A model generated the notes under the pieces. It did no database searches, was not told where the DNA came from, and worked only from the letters and a program-made list of their open reading frames with translations. A DNA stretch of 64,000 bases, from contig OX465103.1 in the NCBI GenBank assembly GCA_949987565.1, positions 13,305,274 through 13,369,273 on the forward strand, written 5' to 3'. Positions 25,301-44,744 of this stretch are shown piece after piece (position 1 is the stretch's first letter; each line of letters starts with the position of its first letter). Source of the DNA: Luidia sarsii (Eukaryota > Echinodermata > Asteroidea > Paxillosida > Luidiidae). The position numbers and the translations under genes were made by a program.

Positions 25301-26389
25301 CGTCGGCCAGCCGGACTCGGAGAGTGTCATTCGATGCTGTAGAAGACATTGCATAGTCCCGAGAGGAGTGTCATTGTCTTCCAGGTGCAAAACGCAAAGG
25401 GCTTAATACAGTGGTTTTAGTGTTTTTAGTAGTGAACAGTTTGCAAGAATTGAAATTGAACGCTTGAAATATTTGGGGCCATGTCCAGCAAATGTTTAGA
25501 CAACTTGGCGTATCGCAGAGAGACCAATCAAAGTCTGTTTGACTGCGTTGACCAATGGCGGTCACGAAATAACTGGTAAAACAATAGCAAATGTTGCGCA
25601 TTCGATTTTACATTTGTTTCTTTTGCCCAAGGTTTTTTTTTTGTCTGTGTGGGCCCGACTTTCGTAAAGAAAAGATCCATACGCCATAAGCAATACCTAG
25701 GTTTATAATCAGGAACTGTCAGTTATCTAAATACCCATCTATGTTCAGAATACAATCAACGCTCATGTGGTACATTAGGATTTACCAAAACAGGGCCGTC
25801 TGAGATCTGTTCAGATTTTAAGATTAAGTCATTGATCAGTCAGCGCCATTTGTGTTTGGCTTAACCGTGAGGGGACAAATTACGAAATATTATTTCGAGA
25901 GAACGACCAAATTTCACCTTTGTCCCCTCATGTATTCAGTAACTGTGAATCTAATGAAAACAAACCATTCAGCTCTGTACAATGCTATGAGTTTGGGGTT
26001 TGTCAATAGGCCTAGTTTACCAGATACAAAAACTCGGGAGAGTGACCAGAGATGGCAGAGGCAGAGTGGGTTAGAGACGGAGAGTTAGACAGACAACCAG
26101 TAGGGAGGCAGAGAGAGATAGAGAGACAGAAACAAACAGAGCAAGACAGACAGGGAAACGAAGACGGGCAAATAGGGATAGAGGGACGAGGGCAGAGTGA
26201 GAAAGACAGATAGAAAGAGCAAGAGACAGACAGAGAGGCGGAAACATAGAAAGTCAGACAAATAGACAGACAGAGAAAGGGAGTAGCGATTACAAAGTGT
26301 ATTCTTAACTCACCAGCATGTGCGATAGGATGCCAACTTGTGAGCAGCAGACCTACTGGCAGAACGTACAGACAAGGCAGCAGCGCCAT
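17043..26389 (-). CDS. P2: complete SRCR3-SMB-7TM receptor, 1177 aa
   Basis: Coding exons in transcript order: 26389..26314 (signal peptide MALLPCLYVLPVGLLL...), 25336..24983 (SRCR1), 23084..22758 (SRCR2), 21217..20840 (SRCR3), 20638..18519 (SMB, stalk, ectodomain, TM1-TM5) and 17321..17043 (TM6, TM7, tail). All junctions are GT-AG with phases 1,1,1,1,0, and the joined frame is open. Approximate residues: signal 1-25, SRCR1 26-143, SRCR2 144-252, SRCR3 253-378, SMB about 390-428, TM1 from about 879, then six more helices and a tail of about 40 residues ending SEATV. SRCR1 and SRCR2 have six Cys each; SRCR3 has four. The Ser-rich stalk is short (about two units). The start is supported by the signal peptide and a TATA-like box about 105 bp upstream. 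P2 is convergent with P1. Compared with vertebrate adhesion GPCRs I see no clear HLT/S-type GPS cleavage motif. Confidence 0.88.
17375..17450. repeat. GAAC/GAAG/GAGG tetramer array, P2 intron 5
   Basis: Tetranucleotide run about 55 bp from the last-exon acceptor, pyrimidine-rich on the sense strand. The rest of the intron (17460-18518) is shared in part with P1 intron 5 (5800-5990) and carries a foldback tail near 18380-18480. Confidence 0.85.
20700..20815. repeat. G-rich pentamer-like array, P2 intron 4
   Basis: Degenerate GAGAGG/AGGGG units fill most of this 201-bp intron. It is the shortest version of the intron-4 array. The intron length is a multiple of three, but the read-through frame stops at 20664, before the main exon. 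Confidence 0.85.
21483..22622. repeat. 1.1-kb hexamer/dodecamer array, P2 intron 3
   Basis: Successive blocks are GACTGCGTCTGC, GGCTGCGTCTGC (about 21685-22200), CTCTGC, GGTCTC, and TACGTCTCGGTC (about 22375-22560), then GGTCTC again. All keep a 6-bp register. The four-hundred-residue frames on both strands are consequences of the stop-free repeat. Confidence 0.97.
24225..24440. repeat. Imperfect ~70-bp tandem units, P2 intron 2
   Basis: Units containing TACATTGGTATCCCGCAACG and TATAATGCTGTA recur in tandem. The same units lie in P4 intron 2 (50640-50860), showing that these two introns share recent ancestry. P3 and P5 have short introns here (about 550 bp) without them. Confidence 0.6.
24768..24862. 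repeat. Foldback-family fragment, P2 intron 2
   Basis: GGATCGAAACGCCGGGCTCT followed by ATTTGCATTTCTGATCATCT. The same remnant occurs in P4 intron 2 at about 51198-51328, with a fuller inverted arm. Confidence 0.6.
26080..26282. repeat. GACA/GAGA tetramer array, P2 intron 1
   Basis: Degenerate GACAGA/GAGA units begin about 30 bp from the signal-exon donor; on the sense strand this is TCTG/TCTC. Homologous arrays lie at 38100-38325 (P3), 53740-53965 (P4) and 57625-57770 (P5). Confidence 0.9.
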
Positions 26390-26490
26390 AGTGATATACG
26401 CCCCGGTGACACCTCGCTGTTCTCTCGCTACAGATTGTGCAGCTCCGTGCTCAAGTCACTCTCTCCTATAGCCACTCCACTGCGCCGTCC

Positions 26491-26498
26491 TTTATATA
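26491..26498 (-). promoter_or_regulatory. TATA-like box of P2
   Basis: On the minus strand this reads TATATAAA followed by GGAC, about 105 bp upstream of the P2 start codon. The roughly 100 bp between it and the ATG are strongly conserved with P3, P4 and P5, as expected for a duplicated core promoter and 5' UTR. The transcription start would lie near 26465 if spacing is canonical; this is inference. Confidence 0.55.
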
Positions 26499-26499
26499 C

Positions 26500-27380
26500 A
26501 GAATCTACCGGAATTTTAATATAATAATGTATGTGCACTGCTGTAAGATGATACCGTATATACGCTATAATAGGAACTGGCACATTTTCCACAACATCCG
26601 CCCGCATCACAGCCATTACATCACTCCATCAGGGCCATTAGATCACTCCGCTATCAGAAATGAAAGAAAACCCACAAAACTATGGACGACTGATCAAATT
26701 GATGATGACCAACCACTCGCCCATCAGACTGTAAACTCTTGGTTTCGCTAATGAGGTTTTGCCCTACTCGACGCAATAAGCACTGAGCGCTCATCAGTCC
26801 CTTCGCCCGATCGCCTGCCGAAACACAGGCAGCTCGGGCGTGATTCTCTCCAAATCACACCGCGTCACGCCTGCGCACATCCCGAGGCAATTAATCTCAC
26901 TTCTATTTTTAAGTACGCACTCGACCACAATGTCGTACATGATCACCTCGCCTGTCCGCCATTTAATTGGTTGCTTCGGTTTTTGGCTAATGGATTCATC
27001 AGTCCCCCCCCCCTTGAAAAAGGGGAAAAGGGGAACAGAGAAAGAAATTGTACTTAAAACGTTTTTATGCAGCGGTGGAAATATTCATTTGGGATTTGTC
27101 GGCTCTGCAAAAGCTGGAAGATTGGCGGCACGTGATTCATGGGGCTGTTGCTATTGGGTAACGTTCCTCTGTGGGTCAAACCGAAGACAAAACACGGCAT
27201 CACTGCCTTTGCTCTTCTTTCTGCATTCAATTAGTTGACTGAGAGGTTGAATTTGACCCGTCCTTTCGTTATGTCCGTAGCTTATGTCTCCCCTGATGTG
27301 CGTTCTCATTATGTCTTTTCAGCATTTCCTTCCGTCGTTCTGTCTCGCCGCTGTGAATAATAGCAAATATCTGCCCCGCG
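26500..27380. other. P2 upstream flank
   Basis: Non-coding sequence shared in patches with the P4 upstream flank (54250-55070) and, inverted, the P5 flank (56880-57060). Shared words include TTTGCAAAAGCTGGA and GGTAAC...TTCC. No other gene is seen; it runs directly into the array of the P3 3' flank. Confidence 0.5.
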
Positions 27381-27382
27381 AT

Positions 27383-27607
27383 GGGGAGGGGGAGGGGGAG
27401 GGGGAGGGGGAGGGGGAGGGGGAGGGGGGGGGAGGGGGAGGGGGAGGGGGAGGGGGAGGGGGAGGGGGAGGGGGAGGGGGAGGGGGAGGGGGAGGGGGAG
27501 GGGGAGGGGGAGGGGGAGGGGGAGGGGGAGGGGGAGGGGGAGGGGGAGGGGGAGGGGGAGGGGGAGGGGGAGGGGGAGGGGGAGGGGGAGGGGGAGGGGG
27601 AGGGGGA

Positions 27608-27638
<31 letters not shown>

Positions 27639-27682
27639 GAGGAGGAGGAGGAGGGGGAGGAGGAGGAGGAGGAGGAGGAGGC
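27383..27682. repeat. AGGGGG hexamer then GGA array, P3 3' flank
   Basis: About 230 bp of nearly pure AGGGGG followed by about 70 bp of GGA. Position matches the GGA array of P4 (44340-44466) and the minisatellite of P2, each followed by a shared segment containing CACCACAATACGTCCCTAA or a close variant. Confidence 0.95.
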
Positions 27683-27726
27683 GGCGGCCGATTTTTGAAG
27701 TCACCACAATACGTCCCTAATCGCTT

Positions 27727-29085
27727 TTGATTGACTTGACTTTATTCGAATATCAATGATCAAAGCAGTTTCAAAAATTTACATAACATATCAACAAAAA
27801 ATTTAGTCTATCAAAGCAAAGATATTGATATTCGGGGAGCCCGTAAGAAGCAAGGCTTGTCTGGTACTGGCTCCCTGGAAAGATAGATTAAGTTATTATA
27901 ATAACATACACGGTAAAGCAACAAGCAGAAAAGCTTGACGTTTGAGTTGAAAAATGACATGAAAATGAAATAATCATCAGATGATAATATTATATTAATT
28001 AAGTCTCTGTAGATAGGAACCAATTATTTGTAGCAGTAATTACTTGGAACCAAACAATTCAATAAAAGGTTTTAATAAACAGCATATAGATTTACTTATC
28101 AGGTACATTAAGCGTGTTTTCAATAAGAGAGAGAAAATGAGTATCAGAAATGTGATACAATTGATGCAAACGATATCAAAGACAATTTTCAGTAATTTAC
28201 ATTCAGATGCAATTGGACGTTTTGTACGTATTTAGAAGAGCATCCTTTAGCTCCTTCTTAAAGAGAATTATCGACTTTTTATTTTTCAATGATAACTCTA
28301 AAGCATTCCATAATATAGGGCCGCTGTAATGAAGGGTTCTTTTGCTCAAAGAAGTACGTGCTGGAGGCAGATGATAATGGGAAGCCTGACGAGTCGAGTA
28401 ACGGTGAACGTGATCATTTTTGTCAAATATTGATAAAATACAACTGGGTAGTTTCCTCCTAGTCACTTGATGCATGAAAGTACCAAGTTGGAAGGAGTAC
28501 AGGTCGTGTACTTTGAGGGTTTTATGATGCAGAAATAGGGGGTCAGTATGGGCAAGATATTCTGTTTTATTTATAATCCGAAGCGCTTTCTTTTGCAATA
28601 GGAATAATCTTTGTATCAAATTTTGGGAAGCGTTACCCCATGCTAGAATTCCGTAATTAATATAAGGCAAAATTAGGGAATTATACAGGGTAAAAAGTAT
28701 GCGTTTAGGAAACTGAGTTTTAAGTCTGTTGATTACACCAATGTTCCTGGAGATAAGTTTACACAAGTGATTAATATGCGATTTCCAATTAAGTTTATTG
28801 TCTATGATTAAACCTAGAAATTTTGTGTTAATCACCTCATTAATTGCATTGTTGTCAATGAAAACATTTTTTGGTAATTTATTTAGAGAATTACTGAACA
28901 ACATACAATGGGTTTTTTTAATATTCAAGGATAATTTGTTAGACTTGATCCAATTTGAAACTGTGACAAGTTCAGAGTTCACAGTGTCAATAAGAGTGTC
29001 GATATGTTCGTGGGTGTAAAAAAGATTAGAATCATCTGCAAACATTATACAAGATAGAGTATTTGTACAATTGGAAAAATCGCTT
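27727..29085 (-). mobile_element. 5'-truncated non-LTR retrotransposon with 8-bp target duplication
   Basis: The minus strand encodes about 280 open residues from the RT catalytic block (IMFADDSNLF) through NTKFLGLIIDNKLNWKSHI and LPYINYGILAWGN to a stop at 28203. This is the C-terminal half of a Jockey/CR1-superclade RT; the upstream RT and endonuclease are missing. AATCGCTT flanks both sides (27719-27726 and 29078-29085). The uninterrupted target is present in P4 at about 44500-44515. The intact frame suggests a recent insertion after the P3/P4 split. Confidence 0.85.
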
Positions 29086-29279
29086 GCGTGGTCGCCAACT
29101 CGGTCGCGGTTCCTCGGTCGCGGTTCCTCAGTCGGATTGCAGCCGGATCGCACAGTGCGCCCTTCAAGCCTTCAGATCGTATCAGTGTCCAGTCGGTCAA
29201 AGTACACCGTGAGATGTGATCATTAACCAGCCGGATTGCCGCCGGATCGCAACCGGATCGCACGGCACGCTGCAAGGCT

Positions 29280-38432
<9,153 letters not shown>

Positions 38433-38538
38433 AGTGATATACGTCCCGGTGACACCTCGCTGTTCTCTCGCTACAGATTGTGCAGCTCCGTGCTCAAGTC
38501 ACTCTCTCCGAACCAGTCCCTTGCGCGATGCGTGGTCC

Positions 38539-38545
38539 TTTATAT
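38539..38545 (-). promoter_or_regulatory. TATA-like box of P3
   Basis: Minus strand ATATAAAGGACC, about 107 bp upstream of the P3 start codon, at the same position as in P2 and P4. The intervening leader is the conserved paralog 5' UTR. Confidence 0.5.
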
Positions 38546-38965
38546 CGAACGAGAATCTAGACACACGAGTGTGCACTGTACGGTGATAAGGAACTTGGTA
38601 GAGGAACTTGGTACTTCATCCACAGCAACCGCTCCTATTACAGCCAATACTCCCTCTCAGCCTTTATATAATTCTGCCTTCAGAAAATGACAGATTCCCC
38701 TCAAAACTATATGCATGGCTGACCAGACTAATGGATAACAAACGCCCATCTGACTGACAACTCTTTTGACTCCCTCCAAATGCCGCGCGTACAATCCAGA
38801 GAAATTGATTGCATATAAAATAATTGGACAACGGGATTTCGTACATGATCACTTTGCCTTTCTACCATTTCATTTTTTCAATTGGGACTTGGCAATGGAT
38901 TAATCCGTAAATGGAGAGGAGCAATCATTCAATGGGAGTCCCCGAGGGAGGACATGGGAAAAGAG

Positions 38966-39112
38966 AAAGAAGCAGCATCGCCATAGTGATATACGCCCCG
39001 GTGACATCTCGATGTTGTCTCGCTACAGATTGTTCAGCTCCGTGCTCAAGTCACTCTCTCCTATCCTATAGCCACTCCTCTGCGTGGTCCTTTATATCTA
39101 ACGAGAATCTAC
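38966..39112 (-). pseudogene. Orphan second promoter/5' leader with truncated signal exon
   Basis: About 530 bp upstream of the P3 start lies a second copy of the same leader: on the minus strand an ATATAAAGGACC box, the conserved leader, then ATGGCGATGCTGCTT. It lacks the rest of the signal-peptide exon and runs into unrelated sequence, giving a 19-codon reading frame that stops. No SRCR exon follows before the P3 promoter. It is best read as the remnant of a lost paralog or a duplication breakpoint. It might still initiate transcription. Confidence 0.65.
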
Positions 39113-39119
39113 CGGGACT

Positions 39120-40560
39120 AAAAAAGACACACGACTGTTTGCCCTGTACGATGAAAACTTAAAAAGAGGAAGACACTTAATCACAGCAGCCGCACGCATC
39201 ACAGCCATTAAACCACTCCCCCGCGGCCATGATCACTTCATTACGGACATTAGATCGCCCTGCGTTCAGAAATTACAGATTCCCCTCAAAATGTCCCCTC
39301 CAAACTACACCCCTCAGCACTGCATTGATTACACTGATGGATAGCGAAGGCCACGTCCATCACACGGTCAACTCTTTGATTCTCACCAAAATTGATGGGG
39401 GGCACACCGCTGCAATTCCGGAGTAATTGATTTCGATTCGAAGCACAAACAATCTGAACAATTGGAGCGTGTCCTTCACGATCACTTCGCTTGTCTCCTA
39501 TTTTGTGGCACGGGTGCAATGTAATGGATTCATTTGTAACTAGGAAGGGGTTATAATTATATTATCCGAGTCCCCTATAGGGTGAAAATGAAATGAGAGA
39601 AAAAGATGACCGACAGCTTGTGGATTCGTCCTTCCGTTTTGTCTTTCTGTCTCACCATATATGTGCGTGCAGCATCTCATCGTGTCTTTTCAGCATTCCG
39701 TTGTGTCATTTTGTCTCACCGTTATGTGGTTTCGTCATTTCGTTGTGTCGTTTTGTCTCGCCGTTATGTGGTTTCGATATTTCGTTGTGTCGTTTTGTCT
39801 CGCCGTTATGTGGTTTCGTAATTTCCTTACCGGTATGTCGTTTTGTCTCGCCGTTATGTGGATTCGTCATTTCTACGAAGCACCAAAAGTGGACATGCCA
39901 AATTTCTCATATTCTGATTTTCAGATTTTCAGGTTTTCGGATTCGGCGTCAGGTATTTTTCAAAAACTAAATTTTCTGCCAGCAGAAATTCGGATTTGAA
40001 TTATTTGACTGTCGTGGCGCCGCAAATGTGGACAACTTGAAACTTATTTTTTTACCAGCAAAAACAGTGACGTTTTCATTTTTTGCTCGAAGTAGTAGAT
40101 TTTGCAGATTTTACATGAAATCGTATTTAACGTTAATTTACTGCAGTGGCGGTGCGTCAAAAGTGGTTATTTGACATCTTCCGACATGTACAGCACTCTA
40201 CTCAAAATCGAAGTGTCGGAGTGCATTTCACCACAAAACCCATCCCACAGAAAATGGACGATCCCGGCCCGTAGACGTGTGGAGCACTGATCCCCATTGG
40301 TGCGCCCGCTGGATTTGGGACCATACCACTGCAAGGAAGTGGTGGTTTTCACCGTGCACATCCAGGTGACTCTATGGATTTCACCAGAACCCTGAACAAA
40401 CCTTAATGAAAGTCGCGACGATTCACGCATGCTCAGTGCACGGTTTGGCAGGGACTGGACTAGTGATTATTCTCGTCACATGATTCCTGCGTACCATAGC
40501 GATAAATTATAAACACTAGAGGGCGCATACACTACACCACGTGTGACGCAAGATATAGAT
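39120..40560. other. P3/P4 spacer, P4-type flank
   Basis: Non-coding, homologous over most of its length to the P4 upstream flank (54200-55930), including the minisatellite. It ends with ACACTAGAGGGCGC at 40513, also present at 55912. It contains no gene I can support. Confidence 0.6.
39690..39872. repeat. ~45-bp minisatellite in P3 upstream spacer
   Basis: About four units each containing TTTTGTCTCGCCGTTATGTG and TTTCGTTGTGTCG. A homologous set with different unit number lies upstream of P4 at 55030-55215. Confidence 0.8.
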
Positions 40561-40601
40561 AAAGAGCAGTTTGCAACATTTTTGTATATCACCTTAAGAT
40601 A

Positions 40602-41007
40602 TAGAGCTCTATAAATAAACTAGAATGCGCACTCATCGCGTGACGTGTGCCGACGAGGGGACTGCGACGCCATTACCAAAGAGGGCAAATGCATGGATCT
40701 CTATGGGGCAAAGTAATCCCAATTTTTACAAAAGAAATAGGACATTAAAAATTCGCCAATCCCTTGAGGTATTGATGACCTTTCCTTTCATTACTAAAAT
40801 CCATTTCTATAACATTTTAGTTTCCGCATTCACAACCTTTCGGCTGTACCTTTCCCCACTCATATTACGCGCGATTGCTACTAACATCAGGGCACTTCGA
40901 GCTGAAGTTGCCCTCTTTGGTAATGGCGGATGCGCGTCCATGTCGGTACACGTTCGTACCGCGCGTTGATAGGGGAGTGCGCACTCTAGTTTGTTTATAG
41001 AGCTCTA
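40602..41007. mobile_element. 406-bp MITE with long terminal inverted repeats
   Basis: Left end TAGAGCTCTATAAATAAACT, right end inverse of TAGAGCTCTATAAACAAACT. Inversion continues about 85 bp inward to CCATTACCAAAGAGGGCAA. No coding capacity; flanking TA may be the target duplication. It sits just beside a foldback tail (40566-40592). Confidence 0.85.
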
Positions 41008-42650
41008 TGAAGATACACAATGTAACCTATAGGCAGTCAATAGCGGGCGCCAGAATGAAGTGCTGAGGAAGCTGCCATCTTTACGCTAAGTGCACTGGGC
41101 TATTCTCTTCAGAAAATTACTAGGGGCCTCGGAGGCCCCCGGCCTATTGATCCCTGAAACAGAAGGACCGATGAACTTGATTTTTTTCTTGTAGATAGAT
41201 GTTCATGTGCTGAATCTGATTACATGGTTAATTTTATTAAAATATGCAAATTGGATTAATAATTAGGTAATTGAATACCCATTATGAATATTTGATACAT
41301 TTTTGCGATATGCTTACAATTTCAGAGTACTGCATGTTAAAACATGAAATCAGAATAAGGTTTCCCATGCAGATGATAAATCATTCAGTTCTGCTTTAAT
41401 TTTTATGTGTACAGTTAAAACTCAAGTTCCCCGTTATGTCCTTACGTTTTTTAGTGTTTTTATTGATATGTTTTCATTTTTTTTTATTTCTTGTGTGTTT
41501 TTATTGTTTCCAAACTTTAATTAGTTTAGATCAGAATTATACAGAAGCATGAAATCAGTGCAAAATCGATATCAATTCCTGAGCAAGATTCATAAAGAAA
41601 TGCAAACCATTGTCTAACACTATTAAATTGTGCACAAATATGCAATTTTAATGACCTACACCTCCTAATTGAAACGTAACACCGGATAAGTAGGTCCGAT
41701 ATGGACAAACTAGGTATCAAAATGTGCGCAAGACAACAGGAAAAAAGGTCATGAAGCGAAAATTCAAAATTAGTAGCGGTCGTGATGCAGTAATAAAACA
41801 TAAACGTTTTCGAAATGAAGGCTATGGTGCGGTCTTAGGCTTCGCACAAATTTCTCTTACCGTTATAATGCCACAGACATCTAGAAACAAGTTTATCGCC
41901 CCAGTTTCTTGGTGAATACTCTGTACTTATCAAGCCAATAAACTTTCAAAGTAGGCAACAAACCACAACCTGGATTTTTTAGGTTTTGCAGACCGAGACG
42001 AAGCCCGAGCCGGAGCCTGATCGATGGATTCGTAAAGGGCCACAAAATTACATCATAAACACCAGAGGGCACACATTCGCTGTGAGGCGAGCCGACTTGA
42101 ACTTTTGGCGGAAATGTTGCTTGTGTGCAAATCATCTGTGTTTTGTTTACTCGACTGCATACATCGTCCCATTCCCGTCTGCCCATCTGCAGGCTTTTAC
42201 TGTAGAAAATGTATCGTTCGTAAAAGACTGCTCACACATCTGCACAGTAGCTTCCTAATGGTGTACAGCCTTTTGCTGCTAAAATCGTAGCAGTAAAGTG
42301 AAAAATTTCTACTTTCACGTACTTTGTACATTGTTTGAATATAACTTTTCATACTCGGTAGTTGTCTTTCTTCATGCAAACAGATTTTAGCATCATACCC
42401 TCAACCAAAGTTGGTCCGAGACAGAAATTTTGGAATATAAGTGCGCATTGTTTTAGACAACTTTTTAAAGATGTCAGTTGTCATGCCTGGAAAGATGTGT
42501 TGCTGCATGTTGCAACCAATACTCCTTGTCTCCCATGATTATGGAGTTAGCCTGCTTGTGTTTTCTGGTGACCGTAGAATCAGCTGCTTTTGGATGTCCA
42601 AAGTCGAGCTCACTTGACTGATAATAACGGTCATGCCCGTCAAAGCCCAT
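41008..42650. other. Spacer between P3 and P4, no gene seen
   Basis: Patches match the sequence at 56220-56430 upstream of P4, such as TTGGTCCGAGACAGAAATTT. Open frames here are short and show no domain. ACACCAGAGGGCAC lies at 42059. Confidence 0.45.
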
Positions 42651-43250
42651 GATGGTTATCCGAAAAGTCAATTCTATGATTTATTTTTCAGAGAATTTAT
42701 TCTTCCTTGGAATGAATTCAGAATAGTTAATAATACAAAAGATGTTTCTTTCTGAGAAATGATTCGTCCTTGCAATTGATGCTGAATAATCAATTTTAGA
42801 GAGGCTATTTGTAGAACCTTTTTTCTGGTCATTGATTCTGAATAGAGAATTACTTGAATAATCGAGTCTTTGAATGATCAGAACCGATTTTTGATAATTT
42901 ATTTCAAACTTAATTGATTCTTTGTATTGTAGTTCATTTCACCAAAAACCGATTCCTTCTTAAAATAGCGAAAAATCGATTTCCCGAATACTCAGTTCTC
43001 CGAATAATCGATCAAATATATTCGAAGTATTCGGAATCGATACCAAAAGAATCGATACCGAATAATTGTTTTTTCGAATACTCAACTTTTCGAAAATTAT
43101 GATATTCGATATCGATACCCAGAAATAATCGATCCCGAAAAATGTTGTTCTGAATACTCGATTTTTCGAGGGAAAAAACTTGTATTCGGAATCGATACCC
43201 ATAGAGAATTGATAACAAATAATCGATTTTTGCAATCATTGGAGAGTCGA
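42650..43250. repeat. Degenerate ATCGAT-rich repeat block
   Basis: Many imperfect GAATAATCGAT, TTCGGAATCGATACC and TACTCGATTTTTCG units in both orientations. It is AT-rich and weakly palindromic throughout. Frames across it are low-complexity and not supported as genes. Confidence 0.6.
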
Positions 43251-44339
43251 GTAGCAGTTTGTCACATTGCACTGCTGTGTATAGGCCTACATGTACTAAA
43301 ATAAAATTGTGGCTAAAATAAAGCAAACAGGAAAATGAAGTGTAAAGCATCAAGTCTCATTAATCCAATACATTCCACAACTTTTGAACTATTATAAATG
43401 CTATTGATGCTAACAAATAGTTAACCACAATTACATAAACAATAATCATAAAATGAAAAGAGAGATATGTGTTTCGATACTAGCAGGACTTCTCTGAATG
43501 TCATGAAATGTTTGCCTTATTGAGCAGGGTCTGAAACCTTTAATTGTTAATGACAAAAACACATGCTCGTTTAAAGATATCGGCAAATGAATAAAAAAAG
43601 GGCTTTTGTTTCTGTTCATCAATTTACAGAAAAATATGTATCAGGTATCCTGAATGCATACATCTCTTCAGTGGTTTATTTGATTATTAATCTATTTATC
43701 AAGTATATATTCTGTAATTCAACACTAGCATAAAATACATCGGTGCAATTTACCAGAGGCCTTGATTTAAATCATGGTCCAGCCAAATGTTCTTTGGTGG
43801 GACCATTCTTAGTTAATTTGCCTTTCATTATCTGTTGAATAATTCTGTGCCAGTACCCAATCATCTAATGGCTTATAAAACTGCCAGATAGGTGTCGTAG
43901 TTTATTGTATCGCATCGTGCCGTATTGCATGCGTCATTCTACGTGCACTACCCATACATTGGAATTCCAAATTTACTTCCAATGTATAATACAATACTTG
44001 GGTAAAATCCCAAAACACCGGCATAGACCTGTACTCTGATATTTTCAAAACGTTTACGAAAATAAAATGGTGTCGTCTCCCTTCGAATAATTGCAAATGA
44101 CTGCCCCGCGAATAATGGCAGATCCTGGCTCCTCTTTTTATATTAATGTTATGCTAATAAGGGTCACATGAGAGAACCCGGCCTTGTGATTGGTGGGTAG
44201 GCTTTTCGACAGGGAATTATGGTTAGAAGGGCTGCACCACTGATATTTTGATCATTCAGGACCTTTCGCAAAGGCCATCTTATGCTGCCTTTGAGAGAGG
44301 TCTTGCATGACGATCATGCTCTCTTTGTTCGAATAAAAA
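43251..44339. other. Spacer downstream of P4, no gene seen
   Basis: AT-rich unique-looking sequence with a foldback-family fragment (GGACCTTTCGCAAAGGCC...GAGAGAGGTCTTGC) at 44260-44312. Confidence 0.45.
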
Positions 44340-44466
44340 AGGAGGGGTAGGGGAGGGGGAGGGGAGGAGGAGGAGGAGGAGAGGGAGGAGGAGGAGGAGG
44401 AGGAGGAGTAGGAAGAGGGGGAGGGGGGAGGAGGAGGAGGAGGAGGAGCAGGAGGAGGAGGAGGCG
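44340..44466. repeat. GGA array, P4 3' flank
   Basis: GGA/GGGA triplets, then GGCCGATTTTTGAAGTCACC, identical in arrangement to the P3 3' flank but without the retrotransposon. Confidence 0.9.
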
Positions 44467-44744
44467 GCCGATTTTTGAAGTCACCACAATACGTCCCTAA
44501 TTGCTTGCGTGGTCGCCAACTCGGTCGCGGTTCCTCAGTCGGATTGAAGCCGGATCGCACAGTGCGCCCTTCAAGCCTTCAGATCGTATCAGTGTCCAGA
44601 CGGTACACCGTGAGATGTGATCATTAACCAGCCGGATTGCCGACGGATTGCCGCCTGAATTCCGCCGAATTGCCGCCGGATTGCCGCCGGATTGCCGCCG
44701 GATTGCAGCCGGATCGAAGCCGCAGCACAGCACGCTGAAAGGCT

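Noticed and set aside
27284..27730. Poly-Gly and Gly/Glu frames.
   Set aside because: AGGGGG/GGA array.
41526..43353. Minus- and plus-strand frames of 60-113 codons.
   Set aside because: AT-rich or ATCGAT-repeat derived, low complexity, no domain.
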